NCBI RefSeq assembly: GCF_009931655.1
Contig: NZ_CP047984.1
Span: forward strand, 3,117,001 to 3,181,000
DNA from: Pontibacter russatus
Lineage (GTDB): Bacteria; Bacteroidota; Bacteroidia; Cytophagales; Hymenobacteraceae
Direction of reading: 5' to 3'
Length of the DNA: 64,000 nucleotides
Both the position numbers and the translations under genes were made by a program. The notes below the pieces were generated by a model that worked only from the letters and a program-made list of their open reading frames with translations, did no database searches and was not told where the DNA came from. Positions 1 to 7,840 of the stretch are shown piece after piece; positions within the stretch are counted from its first letter, which is position 1; each line of letters begins with the position of its first letter.

Positions 1-1
1 G

Positions 2-184
2 CTGGAACTGGACCCTGACTACCAGCACGTGCTCGTTGGGGCGCCAGACCGCGCCAGCCTCTGGGTGCTCTCCCGCACGCCCCGGTTAGACCCAGCCATA
101 TATAACCGCCTGGTCCAGTCGGCGCGGCAAAAAGGCTTCCCGGTAGAGAAACTGCAGCTCACGGACCAGAGCTGCCATATATAG
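2..184 (+). CDS. blc: Lipocalin family protein (Blc-like), C-terminal end only
   Basis: The last 60 codons of a gene that begins outside the window. The reading frame shows the bacterial outer-membrane lipocalin C-terminus: DPDYQHVLVGAPDR followed by LWVLSRTPRLD and a helix ending near GFPVEKL. This closely follows the YRHALV-GPDR-YLWILSRTP block of E. coli Blc. Blc-type proteins are lipoproteins thought to bind lysophospholipids or fatty acids at the outer membrane during envelope stress. The signal peptide and lipobox would lie upstream and cannot be checked. The stop codon overlaps a CATATATAG word, an example of the TATATA bias seen throughout. Confidence is high for the family, lower for the exact ligand. 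Confidence 0.85.
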   Translation: MELDPDYQHVLVGAPDRASLWVLSRTPRLDPAIYNRLVQSARQKGFPVEKLQLTDQSCHI

Positions 185-231
185 CTTAACCCGCTACGCA
201 GGAGTGTGGCCGTAGCGAAATTGGGGCGGGA

Positions 232-693
232 TCAGTCGGTGTCGCTGCGCATCTCCTGCCGGCGCATCGGCATCTGGTCAATGCGGCCGAAGATCTTATC
301 TAGGCCGACAGGCGAAGTGTTTCGACTTTTTTCTGTGCCGTCTTTGCCAATTAATAGCACGGTAAACGACTCCGGCGGCACCCGGAAGCGCGCGCGCAGC
401 GTCTGGCTCCGCCGTCGCCGTTGCAGCGCGCCGTCTATATATACTTTGTCCGGCCCCACCAGCTCCACCACCACCACCATGTCCCGCTCCCGGAGGCCCG
501 GCGCATCCGCCTGAATGTTTTCTTTCTGGCGGAGATAGTCGGGGTTGCTTCCTGAAGGGGAGAAAAGCAGCAGCGGCCGTTTCTTCCATTTATATTTTTC
601 AAGGTCGGCTTCCATAGGTTTCAGCTGCGCGTCGGCCCGCAACCCGACAAGCAGCAAACCGGCCACCACCAGGGAAATTGTTGTCTTCTTCAT
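232..693 (-). CDS. DUF4174 domain-containing secreted protein
   Basis: 153 residues from an ATG that is followed by a clear signal peptide (MKKTTISLVVAGLLLVGLRA, cleavage near ADA-QL). An upstream in-frame start would add 30 residues with no signal-peptide character, so it was rejected; AGGAA lies just before the chosen ATG. The mature part has the DUF4174 pattern: LEKYKWKKRPLLLFSPS, then GLRERDMVVVVELV, then FRVPPESFTVLLIGKDG and an ending that resolves to GRIDQMPMRRQEM. Family members are small periplasmic or exported proteins with a thioredoxin-like look but no CxxC and no established reaction. It is convergent with the preceding lipocalin gene. Function unknown. Confidence 0.85.
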   Translation of the reverse strand: MKKTTISLVVAGLLLVGLRADAQLKPMEADLEKYKWKKRPLLLFSPSGSNPDYLRQKENIQADAPGLRERDMVVVVELVGPDKVYIDGALQRRRRSQTLRARFRVPPESFTVLLIGKDGTEKSRNTSPVGLDKIFGRIDQMPMRRQEMRSDTD

Positions 694-841
694 CTTCCTG
701 CATACGCGTGCAGTGCGCTGCCCGGTTGGTGCTGGCGCGCCAAATGTACGGCTTGCTCCGCCTGCTATATACAAAGGCGGCAAAACAGTTGCGGCGCGGC
801 CGGATATTCCGTAAAATCAATTTGTCCAAAACACCTCAACG

Positions 842-1384
842 ATGACATCAACCGAAGAAACAGAGCGACTGCGCTACCCCATTGGCAAGTACAGTCATGC
901 CACGCCGTTAACTGATGAGCAGGTAGCGGAAGCCATCCTGTCCATTGCCGGGCTGCCTTCCAGGCTGCAGGAGGCAGTGGCAAACCTCACGCCCACGCAA
1001 CTCGACACGCCTTACCGCGACGGCGGCTGGACGGTTCGCCAGGTGGTCCACCATCTCCCCGACAGTCACCTGAACGGCTACACCCGCCAGAAGCTGGCCC
1101 TGACGGAAGAAAATCCCACCATCAGGCCATACCGGGAGGGGGAGTGGGCCATGCTGCCGGACAGCCTGCAGGGCGCGCCAGAAATTTCGATAGCATTGCT
1201 GACAGCTTTGCACCAGCGCTGGGTGCTGCTGCTCAGGAGCCTGCAGCCGCAGCAACTGGAGCGGAGGTTCATTCACCCGGTTGGCGGGGAGCAGCGACTC
1301 CGGGAGCATATCGGGTTGTATGCCTGGCACGGGGAGCACCATTTAGCCCATATTACCGAACTGAAGAAACGGAAAGGCTGGTGA
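842..1384 (+). CDS. YfiT/BstA-type DinB-superfamily protein
   Basis: 180 residues. The N-terminus (YPIGKYSHATPLTDEQ) and the blocks WTVRQVVHHLPDSHLNGYTR and GLYAWHGEHHLAHI match the YfiT family of the DinB/YfiT four-helix-bundle superfamily. The His residues in VVHHLPDSH and WHGEHH are the expected metal ligands (one from the first block, two from the last). Bacillus BstA (YfiT) is a bacillithiol S-transferase; other members are only annotated as putative metal-dependent hydrolases. Several Bacteroidota make bacillithiol, so a thiol-transferase role is plausible but not shown here. Single gene, ATG start, no SD. Length is normal for the family. Confidence 0.88.
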   Translation: MTSTEETERLRYPIGKYSHATPLTDEQVAEAILSIAGLPSRLQEAVANLTPTQLDTPYRDGGWTVRQVVHHLPDSHLNGYTRQKLALTEENPTIRPYREGEWAMLPDSLQGAPEISIALLTALHQRWVLLLRSLQPQQLERRFIHPVGGEQRLREHIGLYAWHGEHHLAHITELKKRKGW

Positions 1385-1561
1385 GAGAAGTAGCTTTCTG
1401 TGATCTGGATGCCATATATCAGGAACATCAGAAGTAGACCCATTATATCCGAGCATGAAATACATATTGATAATAGAAATGGCTTATATATGGGAAAATG
1501 GTTGATGGTTATTAAGCAGATTGCTAATAAAATATTTTTTCAGGTTTTTTGTTGAAAAATT

Positions 1562-1591
1562 TTGAATTAATAGAATCTTCCTCTACATTTG
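1562..1591 (+). promoter_or_regulatory. Bacteroidota-type promoter of tRNA-shaped RNA copy 1
   Basis: A -33 TTG (1562-1564), 19-nt spacer and -7 element TACATTTG (1584-1591) fit the TTG-N19/21-TAnnTTTG consensus of the Bacteroidota primary sigma factor exactly. The flanks are AT-rich. Transcription should start about 1597, roughly 10 nt before the RNA's acceptor stem. The word GAGACATCAA directly after the -7 element is also present in front of copy 2. Confidence 0.85.
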
Positions 1592-1606
1592 AGACATCAA
1601 ACACAA

Positions 1607-1747
1607 TGTAGGGTGTTGAAACTGGCAGACAAGCCCTCCGATCTCGGGGGTGGAGGCTCCGGGACAAAGCAGCTTTTTGACCTAACGCTAGTACAAAGAT
1701 ATTTGCCTAACCGCTCCGTGGAGGTTCGATTCCTCCCCCTACAGCCA
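1607..1747 (+). ncRNA. tRNA-shaped non-coding RNA, copy 1
   Basis: A 141-nt unit with a perfect 7-bp acceptor stem (TGTAGGG with CCCTACA), a discriminator G and an encoded CCA end. It has a perfect T arm (GGAGG, loop TTCGATT, CCTCC) directly abutting the acceptor strand. A class II-like D arm follows the acceptor (TTG, loop AAACTGGCAGA with GG, CAA). Where the anticodon arm should be, the sequence GCCCTCCGATCTCGGGGG folds into a G/C stem with no normal U33-anticodon loop. About 70 nt then separate it from the T arm instead of a 4-20 nt variable loop; that part contains small hairpins such as CAAA-GATA-TTTG. It has its own promoter and terminator. It differs from the copy at 7050 at only two bases. 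Not a usable tRNA as read, too short for tmRNA, and not a recognisable intron-containing tRNA. An open frame crosses it but is accidental. Confidence 0.7.
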
Positions 1748-1749
1748 CA

Positions 1750-1786
1750 AAGCCTCTCTATCAACAATAGAGAGGCTTCTTTTTTC
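1750..1786 (+). terminator. Intrinsic terminator after RNA copy 1
   Basis: AAGCCTCTCT and AGAGAGGCTT form a perfect 10-bp stem with loop ATCAACAAT, followed by a T-rich run. It begins two bases after the encoded CCA. Confidence 0.9.
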
Positions 1787-2069
1787 CCTCCCCAGACCTA
1801 CTCCTGCTAAACCATGCTTATCATCCACTTGGCTGCCCCACGCACGAGTAGCATCCGCTTAACAGCAGGCACCGCGCCTTTGTGAAGATGCCTATATAGA
1901 AGCCATATAGCCCAGGGCTCCGCCTGCTGCCAGACTTGATTTGAAAGGTCCGTGGCAGGCCGGTGCAGCGCTTACTGCCAAAGAATAACGATACCTGTAA
2001 ATATTCTAATATTTTATTAAACCTTTATATATATAAAGGAGTATATAGGTATATAGAAAATTTAGCCTT

Positions 2070-2171
2070 ATGCATCCCGTCCTGTTGTTCTGCTTCCTGT
2101 TTGTCAGGGCGATTATGAACATGCTCGAGAGCAACCCAAAGAAAAGGTACGGAAACCCGGAAGCCAAGTAG
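2070..2171 (+). CDS. Possible 33-residue small protein
   Basis: An ATG-started frame, MHPVLLFCFLFVRAIMN then a polar lysine-rich tail ending NPEAK. The first half is hydrophobic enough to be a single membrane segment. It lies in AT-rich sequence after GTATATATAGG words, and nothing supports expression beyond position and composition. The 280 bases between the RNA terminator and this frame contain TATATA clusters and no other convincing gene. It may be a chance frame. Confidence 0.25.
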   Translation: MHPVLLFCFLFVRAIMNMLESNPKKRYGNPEAK

Positions 2172-2240
2172 GCCGCAGGGCACGCCTTCTCATTTGATGG
2201 TTGGTGCGGGCACAGTATTCAGAATTTAAGTGAATTGGCA

Positions 2241-2366
2241 ATGACAAAAGATGAATTAATGGCGTTCAGGGAGTGGTTCCGGAATGCTTACCCAAACAGC
2301 AAGATGGTGCTGCGCCGCGCCTACGTGGAGGAGTGGCGCAGGACGAAAGCAACGAGCATAAGGTAG
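2241..2366 (+). CDS. Small hypothetical protein, 41 residues
   Basis: ATG frame giving MTKDELMAFREWFRNAYP followed by NSKMVLRRAYVEEWRRTK. The composition is that of a short amphipathic helical protein: aromatic and charged residues alternate and codon use resembles neighbouring genes. It is convergent with the DUF2911 gene, and the shared terminator at 2423-2462 lies between their ends. I do not recognise the family. Confidence 0.4.
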   Translation: MTKDELMAFREWFRNAYPNSKMVLRRAYVEEWRRTKATSIR

Positions 2367-2422
2367 TTGGTGTGATTCCTGTGTGCTGCAAGCCTCATTT
2401 TGGCCTGAGGGAGTATGGGCAT

Positions 2423-2462
2423 AAAAAAACCTGCGCCACAAGCTCGGGGCTTGTAGCGCAGG
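2423..2462 (-). terminator. Terminator of the DUF2911 gene
   Basis: On the minus strand CCTGCGCTACAAGCC and its partner form a long stem with one mismatch, followed by seven T residues (the A run at 2423-2429). It lies 30 bases past the DUF2911 stop codon. Confidence 0.75.
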
Positions 2463-2493
2463 GTATCAGATGTTGATCATTTATATATAACCG

Positions 2494-3024
2494 CTACTTA
2501 GCCGGTGTGATGGCAATGGGCAGTTCCAGTTTCTCCCAGCGCAGCACAAGGCCGCCGTCTGTCACCTCATAGGCGAGGCGCTCGTTCATAGAAGAGGAGG
2601 ATGTCGGTTTGGCCGTAACGCGCAGCGCGTCCTGCTTCTCGTCGTACTGCGTGCCCCACTGCTTGGCGGTTTTGTTGAAAATCACGGTCCACTCGTCTTC
2701 CCCGGGGATGGTGTAGAAGCTGTAGGTTCCGGCTGGCAGCGCCTTGCCCTCCACCATCACATCCTTATCCACGGTAAAGGTAGTGGCCTCGTTGGCCCCG
2801 GCACGCCACACTTTGCCATAGGGCACCAGGCCTCCCCATATCTCGCGGCCCTTCACGGCCGGGCTGCTGTAATTTACCGTAACGGTGGCATCGCCTATTT
2901 TGCCTGTTGCCTCGGCGGGCGGGCTTGGCTTTTGTGCGTTATCGTTTTGGGCCCAGGATACGGTGGAAACCAACAGGCAGACAAGCAACAATGCCAGCGA
3001 ATTGAAAATACGTGTGTGCTTCAT
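2494..3024 (-). CDS. DUF2911 domain-containing secreted protein
   Basis: 176 residues with an N-terminal signal peptide (ends near VSWAQ-ND). The DUF2911 signature is plain: VTVNYSSPAVKGREIWGGLVPYGKVWRAGANEATTF, of which the first and last parts are diagnostic, then LPAGTYSFYTIPGEDEWTVIFNK. Members are exported beta-rich proteins common in Bacteroidota, with no defined reaction. The gene stands alone with its own terminator. Start is the ATG giving the signal peptide. Confidence 0.92.
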   Translation of the reverse strand: MKHTRIFNSLALLLVCLLVSTVSWAQNDNAQKPSPPAEATGKIGDATVTVNYSSPAVKGREIWGGLVPYGKVWRAGANEATTFTVDKDVMVEGKALPAGTYSFYTIPGEDEWTVIFNKTAKQWGTQYDEKQDALRVTAKPTSSSSMNERLAYEVTDGGLVLRWEKLELPIAITPAK

Positions 3025-3186
3025 AAGTAATTAGCTTTGGTTTGGTTAAAAGATGAACGTAAGAAAGGAGCCAATGCGTATGGCCTGTTTGCCACAGCCT
3101 TTGTTTCAGCCCTTAGTATACGCAGGCTATATAATTTAGCTAACCCGGCACTGCATTATTTTCATCAGAAAAAGATTGAGGAGCAT

Positions 3187-3681
3187 TTACCTGCCGGGCT
3201 GGATAAGTTGGCGATCGGCCGTATACAGGCCAACCAGGATGCTGTTGCCCTGTGCGTCCACTTTCAGGCCGCCGAACGCCGCCCCCGCAAACAGGTCGCC
3301 CTGGCCTTCCTCAAAAAAGTAAGACTCTGCCCCGATGTGCAAGGTCCAATCCCCTTTGTGGTATCCAATCAGTTGTTCCCCGGCTGCCAGCGGCGTCTTT
3401 TCCGGCTGGTACCGCACCAGGTGCGCCACGCTGTCCTCATCCACCCGCACCACCACATAGCCTCTTCCGGGCAGACTATCAGGCTGAGGCACCTGGCTGA
3501 TGGCGTAGTTCAGGCGCATGTAGTCGCCCTGCATCAGCGACCGCGGGTCTACCGGGGCCAACTCCAGCAGCACCAGTTTGCCATTGGCAAGGGTTTTCTC
3601 CTTCTCCAGCACCGACCAGTTAAAGAAGCCCAGCAGCAGCACCAGGTTCAGCAGGATAAGGAGGCTTTTCTTAGTTTTCAT
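3187..3681 (-). CDS. GDYXXLXY domain-containing protein
   Basis: 164 residues. After an N-terminal hydrophobic segment (LLILLNLVLLLGFFNW) comes the motif GDYMRLNY that names the family, within DPRSLMQGDYMRLNYAIS. Family members follow DUF2157 and DUF4401 genes, as here: this is the third gene of a three-gene unit and its start overlaps the end of the DUF4401 gene by 11 nt, so translation is probably coupled. The protein is likely anchored in the inner membrane and faces the periplasm. The role of the operon is unknown. Confidence 0.9.
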   Translation of the reverse strand: MKTKKSLLILLNLVLLLGFFNWSVLEKEKTLANGKLVLLELAPVDPRSLMQGDYMRLNYAISQVPQPDSLPGRGYVVVRVDEDSVAHLVRYQPEKTPLAAGEQLIGYHKGDWTLHIGAESYFFEEGQGDLFAGAAFGGLKVDAQGNSILVGLYTADRQLIQPGR

Positions 3682-4744
3682 ACCCTTTCAGGTGTTTCTG
3701 GAGGAGCAGGTAGCCCCCTGTAAACAAGGCGCCGGTCAGCACCAGCAGGCCGGATTTCTGGAGGAGCGTGAACTGCAGGTCGTAGTAGTAGAGGATAACA
3801 AAGTAAATCAGCGCCAGCAGGCCGATGATGAAGCTGGTTCTGTGCCCGATGTAGAAACTGGTGAGCATGACCAGCAGCGCGCCCGGCACGGCAGGCGAGA
3901 GCACGGTGGGTGCCAGTACCAGTCCGCAGCAGGCATATACCAGCACCTGCTGCCTTCTGTTTGCCAGTCCCGCCTGCCGCACCGCCTTCGACACCACCAA
4001 CAACACCGCCGCTACCAGCAGAAGCCCGGAGAGCCAGTAATGCGTGATGTTGGCAGATGCCAGCCGCTGATGCACCAGCAGCGCCAGCGCTGCGACAAGC
4101 GTTACCACCAGCCCCATCCGCACAGGGCCGTAGAGGCGGCTAAACCAAGGTCTTTGGCTGATCAGCGCCGCTTCCCGCAGGCTCATATAGGTCAGCAGCC
4201 CCGCCACAATGCCAATGTAGCCGTGCAGCAGGTTATATGCCCCAAGGTCGAGTATGATGGCGGCCAGGCTCCCGCAGAAAACAAGCACCGCCAGAAACGT
4301 GAAGATGCTGTTAACGGCGGTATACAAAACACCCAGCGCGATGAGGGCCAGGAGCATATATAACGCGGGCTCGTTTTGCACTAACTCTGAGAAGCCGAGG
4401 CTAAAAAGAAAATAGCCGAAGATGTGGAAAGAGACGCAGGATGTCTCCACCATGATATCGTTTCTCAGACGAAGCACCACTACTGACCCTGCCAGCAGCA
4501 GCAGTCCGGTAACAAGCATGCCCACGGGCGAGTCGTACAGGCCGGTGGCCAGCAGGAAGCCCAGCAAAAACAGGCTGGCAAGGATGCCCCCGAATATTGT
4601 CAGCAGCTTCACGGGCAGGTTGGCGAGCAGCGGCGTGCGTTGTTTCACTTCCTCGTCGATCCGGGCCCGGTCATATATAAAAGTCTCTCCCTCCGTTTCG
4701 CGCAGCTGGCGCAGCAGCGTGTCGAGGGGCTCAGTGTTTTCCAT
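3671..4744 (-). CDS. DUF4401 domain-containing membrane protein
   Basis: 357 residues with a polar N-terminus of about 40 residues followed by roughly ten hydrophobic segments, which is typical of DUF4401. It overlaps both neighbours: its start lies inside the end of the DUF2157 gene (14 nt) and its end overlaps the GDYXXLXY gene (11 nt). The conserved triplet DUF2157-DUF4401-GDYXXLXY occurs across many Proteobacteria and Bacteroidota and is presumed to make one inner-membrane complex. No catalytic motif is visible. Confidence 0.88.
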   Translation of the reverse strand: MENTEPLDTLLRQLRETEGETFIYDRARIDEEVKQRTPLLANLPVKLLTIFGGILASLFLLGFLLATGLYDSPVGMLVTGLLLLAGSVVVLRLRNDIMVETSCVSFHIFGYFLFSLGFSELVQNEPALYMLLALIALGVLYTAVNSIFTFLAVLVFCGSLAAIILDLGAYNLLHGYIGIVAGLLTYMSLREAALISQRPWFSRLYGPVRMGLVVTLVAALALLVHQRLASANITHYWLSGLLLVAAVLLVVSKAVRQAGLANRRQQVLVYACCGLVLAPTVLSPAVPGALLVMLTSFYIGHRTSFIIGLLALIYFVILYYYDLQFTLLQKSGLLVLTGALFTGGYLLLQKHLKGYEN

Positions 4745-5699
4745 GCCATTTATTGTTTATGCGGATAATGCCGTGGACCAGCAGGGTAGTGGCCCCGATA
4801 ACAAAAAGGCCGATGAGCAGCAGGAACAGCTCCGGGGCTTTGTCGGACAACCGGGCCAGGAGCGAGGCTGCCACCACAATGCCGCTGAACGGGATGGCCG
4901 ACAGGTAGAAAAGGTCGCGGGCGCGGTGCCCGTGCCAGATGCCTGCGGCATAGCCTGCCGCCGCCAGCAGAAAGCAAAGGCCCCGGTCCTCCTCCAGCGT
5001 CTCAAACGTATTGATCACCATGCTAAGGGTGATGGCCGTGACGGCGGCCAGCGCGAACACGCGCGGAAACCAGCGGGTGGCGGCGCTCACGCTCCCCCTC
5101 GCCGTAAGCGCTTCCCAGGCCAGCACGGTGGCGGCATTCAGCACAAAAAGCAGGTCCAGCAGCACGGCAAACGGCCAGTGCGTGGCCACCTGTTGGGCAT
5201 ACAGGATGAGCGTGGTGTTGACCAGGGCCATGAAAAGGAGCCACAGCGGCGGGTACTTCGCCACCACCACCCACAGCGCCACGCAGCAGGTCCAGCCCAG
5301 GAAAAAGTCATATGCGTTGGCGCCCGTCTGGTAAATCTGCCCGAACACGGCAAAGAGCACCCCCACCAGCACGGTGTTGCCGGTGAGCAGCAGGTTTTTG
5401 GTGCCTTCGCTGCGCCTCGAAAGCAGGAAATAAGCCGTGACACCGAGAACGAGCGCCTGCAGCAGCCCCAGCTTCAGGAACTTGTGCATGGCCGCCCAGT
5501 TGTAGGCGAAGAAGAACACGACTCCCGCCACCAGAAAACTGATTCCGGCGCCCAGCAGGAGCGCCCGCACCAGCGTGGCCCAGTTGCGGGCGCTGGCATA
5601 TATACCGGCGCTTCGGAGCATGGCCTCGATGCCGCCGGCCCGCCAGTTGCTGTGCCGGGCAATGCTATAGAGCAGGTCGCGCGTGATGTGGGGCTTCAT
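4731..5699 (-). CDS. DUF2157 domain-containing membrane protein
   Basis: 322 residues and first gene of the membrane operon. The N-terminal 45 residues are soluble and helical (HITRDLLYSIARHSNW), followed by GAGISFLVAGVVFFFAYNWA, the characteristic DUF2157 first membrane segment ending in the FAYNW motif. About nine further hydrophobic segments follow. ATG start, no SD. The 190 bases upstream contain TATATA words and would hold the operon promoter. Biochemical role unknown. Confidence 0.9.
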   Translation of the reverse strand: MKPHITRDLLYSIARHSNWRAGGIEAMLRSAGIYASARNWATLVRALLLGAGISFLVAGVVFFFAYNWAAMHKFLKLGLLQALVLGVTAYFLLSRRSEGTKNLLLTGNTVLVGVLFAVFGQIYQTGANAYDFFLGWTCCVALWVVVAKYPPLWLLFMALVNTTLILYAQQVATHWPFAVLLDLLFVLNAATVLAWEALTARGSVSAATRWFPRVFALAAVTAITLSMVINTFETLEEDRGLCFLLAAAGYAAGIWHGHRARDLFYLSAIPFSGIVVAASLLARLSDKAPELFLLLIGLFVIGATTLLVHGIIRINNKWHGKH

Positions 5700-5890
5700 A
5701 GGGGTTGCATTTGGCTGCTATATAGGCAACGGCCGTGTTTTAGAAAGCAGCGGCTGCACAGGGTTAAGGTACTAAAGCAACGGCCCAGAAGCAACAGCCC
5801 GCAATAAAATAGTAGCGCAGCTATATACAGTTGAAAGGCGGGTTTATATATGCTGAATTTACCTCCGGCCTCTGGCATGCAAAAGCAGGC

Positions 5891-6742
5891 TCACACCAGT
5901 GGGTTGTAATTCAGGATCTCCACCATCCGCTGATGGTACAGCCTGGCCACCTGCTCAAAGCCCTCCTTCCGGAGATGGATCTCGTTGTGCCACTGCGCCT
6001 CGTCCGGGAAGCGGCCGCGCAGGTCGATGTGGTGGAAGTTAGGGTATAGATGGCCCAGGCCGATGAGCAGCTCGTTGTATATATCCACCAGCCGGCGGAT
6101 AATCCGGTCCTGCTCGCTTCGGGCGGTGATGGCTTTGCGGGCGAAGGCTGGCAGCACCCAGGGGCCCGAGAACCGGATGCCTGCCAGCTCGTACTGCGTG
6201 CCGTTGGGGATGGCGTAGTCGTAGCCGTGCATGAGGACATGGATCTCCGGGTCCTCCTGCCACACCTGCTCCAGAAAACTGACGATGGCGCTCCGGATGT
6301 ACCCGTTCACGCTGTCCCTGAAAAAGGCTTCCCTGAACAGCGGCAGCCCCGACCGCTTGTGGTGGAGGTACTGCACCAGCTCCGATCCCACCACATCGTT
6401 GCCGCCGGCACTGAGAAGCACGAATTTCGGCTTCAGGTTTTCGATGGAACGCAGCGTCTCCCGCATGCTCACGGGGCCGAAGTTATTGGCCCGGTGTACG
6501 CGCGTGGCAATCGCGAAGTCGGTGCCATATACCATGTTCTCCAGCGTGTCGCCGGGCTTGCTGTGCCTTTTGATGGCGTAGCCCATCTGCCGGAGGTGGT
6601 CGATTACGTCTTTCACCACAGGGTAAGAAAACCAGGAGTCGCCCTCGGCCACAACCTTACGGTCTTTGTTGGTGCGGGCGTCGAGGAGCGAGCGCATCGA
6701 TTTCTCCTCCAGGTCTGTTTTGAGTTCTTGGATAGTGGCCAT
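5891..6742 (-). CDS. SGNH/GDSL hydrolase family protein
   Basis: 283 residues, no signal peptide. The four SGNH blocks can be seen: GDSWFSYP (block I with the nucleophile Ser), a Gly-containing segment near KPGDTLENM, SAGGNDVVG (block III with Asn), and a C-terminal DEAQWHNEIHLRKEGF carrying the Asp and His of the catalytic triad. SGNH enzymes hydrolyse esters of lipids, polysaccharides or peptidoglycan modifications; the substrate cannot be told from this sequence. The lack of an export signal points to a cytoplasmic enzyme unless secreted otherwise. Single gene, transcribed towards the DUF2157 operon. Confidence 0.85.
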   Translation of the reverse strand: MATIQELKTDLEEKSMRSLLDARTNKDRKVVAEGDSWFSYPVVKDVIDHLRQMGYAIKRHSKPGDTLENMVYGTDFAIATRVHRANNFGPVSMRETLRSIENLKPKFVLLSAGGNDVVGSELVQYLHHKRSGLPLFREAFFRDSVNGYIRSAIVSFLEQVWQEDPEIHVLMHGYDYAIPNGTQYELAGIRFSGPWVLPAFARKAITARSEQDRIIRRLVDIYNELLIGLGHLYPNFHHIDLRGRFPDEAQWHNEIHLRKEGFEQVARLYHQRMVEILNYNPLV

Positions 6743-7002
6743 ATAGGAAGATGGTTTGGGTTCAGGCTATATATCCCCTACGCACAAAGCGCTGCGGTTA
6801 CCGGCGAAAGCCCCTTGGTTCGCTGCTGCCCCTCAAAATCATCTAGCTGGCTATCAGCCCCGTCTAAGCTTAACTAATATATCTGAAGCAGTTTTCCTGG
6901 TTATCATTAAATTTTATTTATGGCCATATAATTAAAACTAATTAACTAAAATGGCGTTATATGTGATATAATCGCACATAAAATTTATTTTTGTTGAAAT
7001 AT
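6743..7002. other. AT-rich intergenic region
   Basis: About 260 bases between the SGNH gene start and the promoter of the second tRNA-shaped RNA. It contains several TATATA or ATATAA words and AT-rich stretches, and it should hold the SGNH promoter. I see no further gene in it. Confidence 0.6.
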
Positions 7003-7033
7003 TTGCAAAACAGAAATAGAGTCTCTACCTTTG
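7003..7033 (+). promoter_or_regulatory. Bacteroidota-type promoter of tRNA-shaped RNA copy 2
   Basis: TTG (7003-7005), 20-nt spacer, TACCTTTG (7026-7033), again followed by GAGACATCAA. The spacer sequence differs almost completely from that of copy 1 while the core elements are kept. Confidence 0.85.
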
Positions 7034-7049
7034 AGACATCAACATACAA

Positions 7050-7190
7050 TGTAGGGTGTTGAAACTGGCAGACAAGCCCTCCGATCTCGGGGGTGGAGGT
7101 TCCGGGACAAAGCAGCTTTTTGACCTAACGCTAGTGCAAAGATATTTGCCTAACCGCTCCGTGGAGGTTCGATTCCTCCCCCTACAGCCA
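7050..7190 (+). ncRNA. tRNA-shaped non-coding RNA, copy 2
   Basis: Second 141-nt copy of the RNA at 1607-1747, same strand, 5.4 kb away. It has the same 7-bp acceptor stem, the same D and T arms, the degenerate anticodon region and the encoded GCCA end. Two substitutions only: GGAGGTTCCG here against GGAGGCTCCG, and CTAGTGCAAAG against CTAGTACAAAG. Both fall in the long insert and neither disturbs the tRNA-like arms. The surrounding promoter spacers have diverged, so the RNA body is more conserved than its flanks, which argues for selection on the RNA or recent gene conversion. Confidence 0.7.
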
Positions 7191-7192
7191 CA

Positions 7193-7228
7193 AAGCCTCT
7201 CTATCAACAATAGAGAGGCTTTCTTTTA
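7193..7228 (+). terminator. Intrinsic terminator after RNA copy 2
   Basis: Same 10-bp stem and ATCAACAAT loop as after copy 1, followed by TTCTTTTA. It directly follows the CCA end. Confidence 0.9.
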
Positions 7229-7288
7229 TTCCTCGTACCGCCGCAGTTCCTCCCGATCAATAAACTTGGCAAGGCTTCATGTCCTGAG

Positions 7289-7840
7289 CTAGTTCCAATC
7301 GTTCAACGACACTGTTGCGGGCCTATGGCTGCTACTTGAGGCTTGGTTAACTTGCTTTCCTCTCTTTAAGAGTGTAACTGTTACCGCACCGGTATCGCCT
7401 ACCCGGGCTGCGGAAATGTAGGCAATGCAGTTACAAAAAGCCTTAAACTGATACTTAGCAGGTAAACTGACATTCTTGATGGTGCGTGTAGTCCGGTTTT
7501 CAGTTAAATATTCGATATCAGCTCTTTCAGCCGTTCCTTCTATCAAATACTCTAATTTATAATCGTAAGAGATTATCGTTGTTATACTTGGCCCGGTGCG
7601 GAATTCAAACACCTTAGTGGTAGTTTCGCCAGGTACGATATCATATTTCAACCCAAACTTGGTAGCGACCTCTTTTCTTTCTCCTTTTTTAAGCTCTATA
7701 CTGGGTTCACCCTTCGTGCTCTTGAGCGTTATGTCGTAGCCAGAGTCATTTATTATCAAGAACCACATAGGTATGTAATCATCTTTTTTACAACCCGCTA
7801 CTACCAACAGAAACAACAGGTAAGGAAGCACCTTCTTCAT
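7289..7840 (-). CDS. Hypothetical lipoprotein
   Basis: 183 residues with a type II signal peptide: MKKVLPYLLFLLVVAGCKKD, lipobox VAGC. The mature protein is beta-strand-like and lysine/threonine rich (NDSGYDITLKSTKGEP, KKGERKEVATKFGLKYDI) and may form one immunoglobulin-like sandwich. The last 25 residues are serine-rich and polar. The gene is clearly more AT-rich than its neighbours, which suggests recent acquisition. I do not recognise the family. A 56-nt perfect hairpin lies upstream at 7996-8051. Confidence 0.65.
   Translation of the reverse strand: MKKVLPYLLFLLVVAGCKKDDYIPMWFLIINDSGYDITLKSTKGEPSIELKKGERKEVATKFGLKYDIVPGETTTKVFEFRTGPSITTIISYDYKLEYLIEGTAERADIEYLTENRTTRTIKNVSLPAKYQFKAFCNCIAYISAARVGDTGAVTVTLLKRGKQVNQASSSSHRPATVSLNDWN

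Noticed and set aside
1630-1730. Group I intron in a tRNA-Leu gene
   Set aside because: An AAAGATATTTG word recalls the S element of group I introns, but the insert is only about 70 nt and no P/Q/R/S set or P7 pairing is visible.
1589-1810. Open reading frame across the tRNA-shaped RNA (also 7056-7292)
   Set aside because: The frame covers a strongly structured RNA with its own promoter and terminator, has no family resemblance, and both copies are conserved at RNA arms rather than by codon position.
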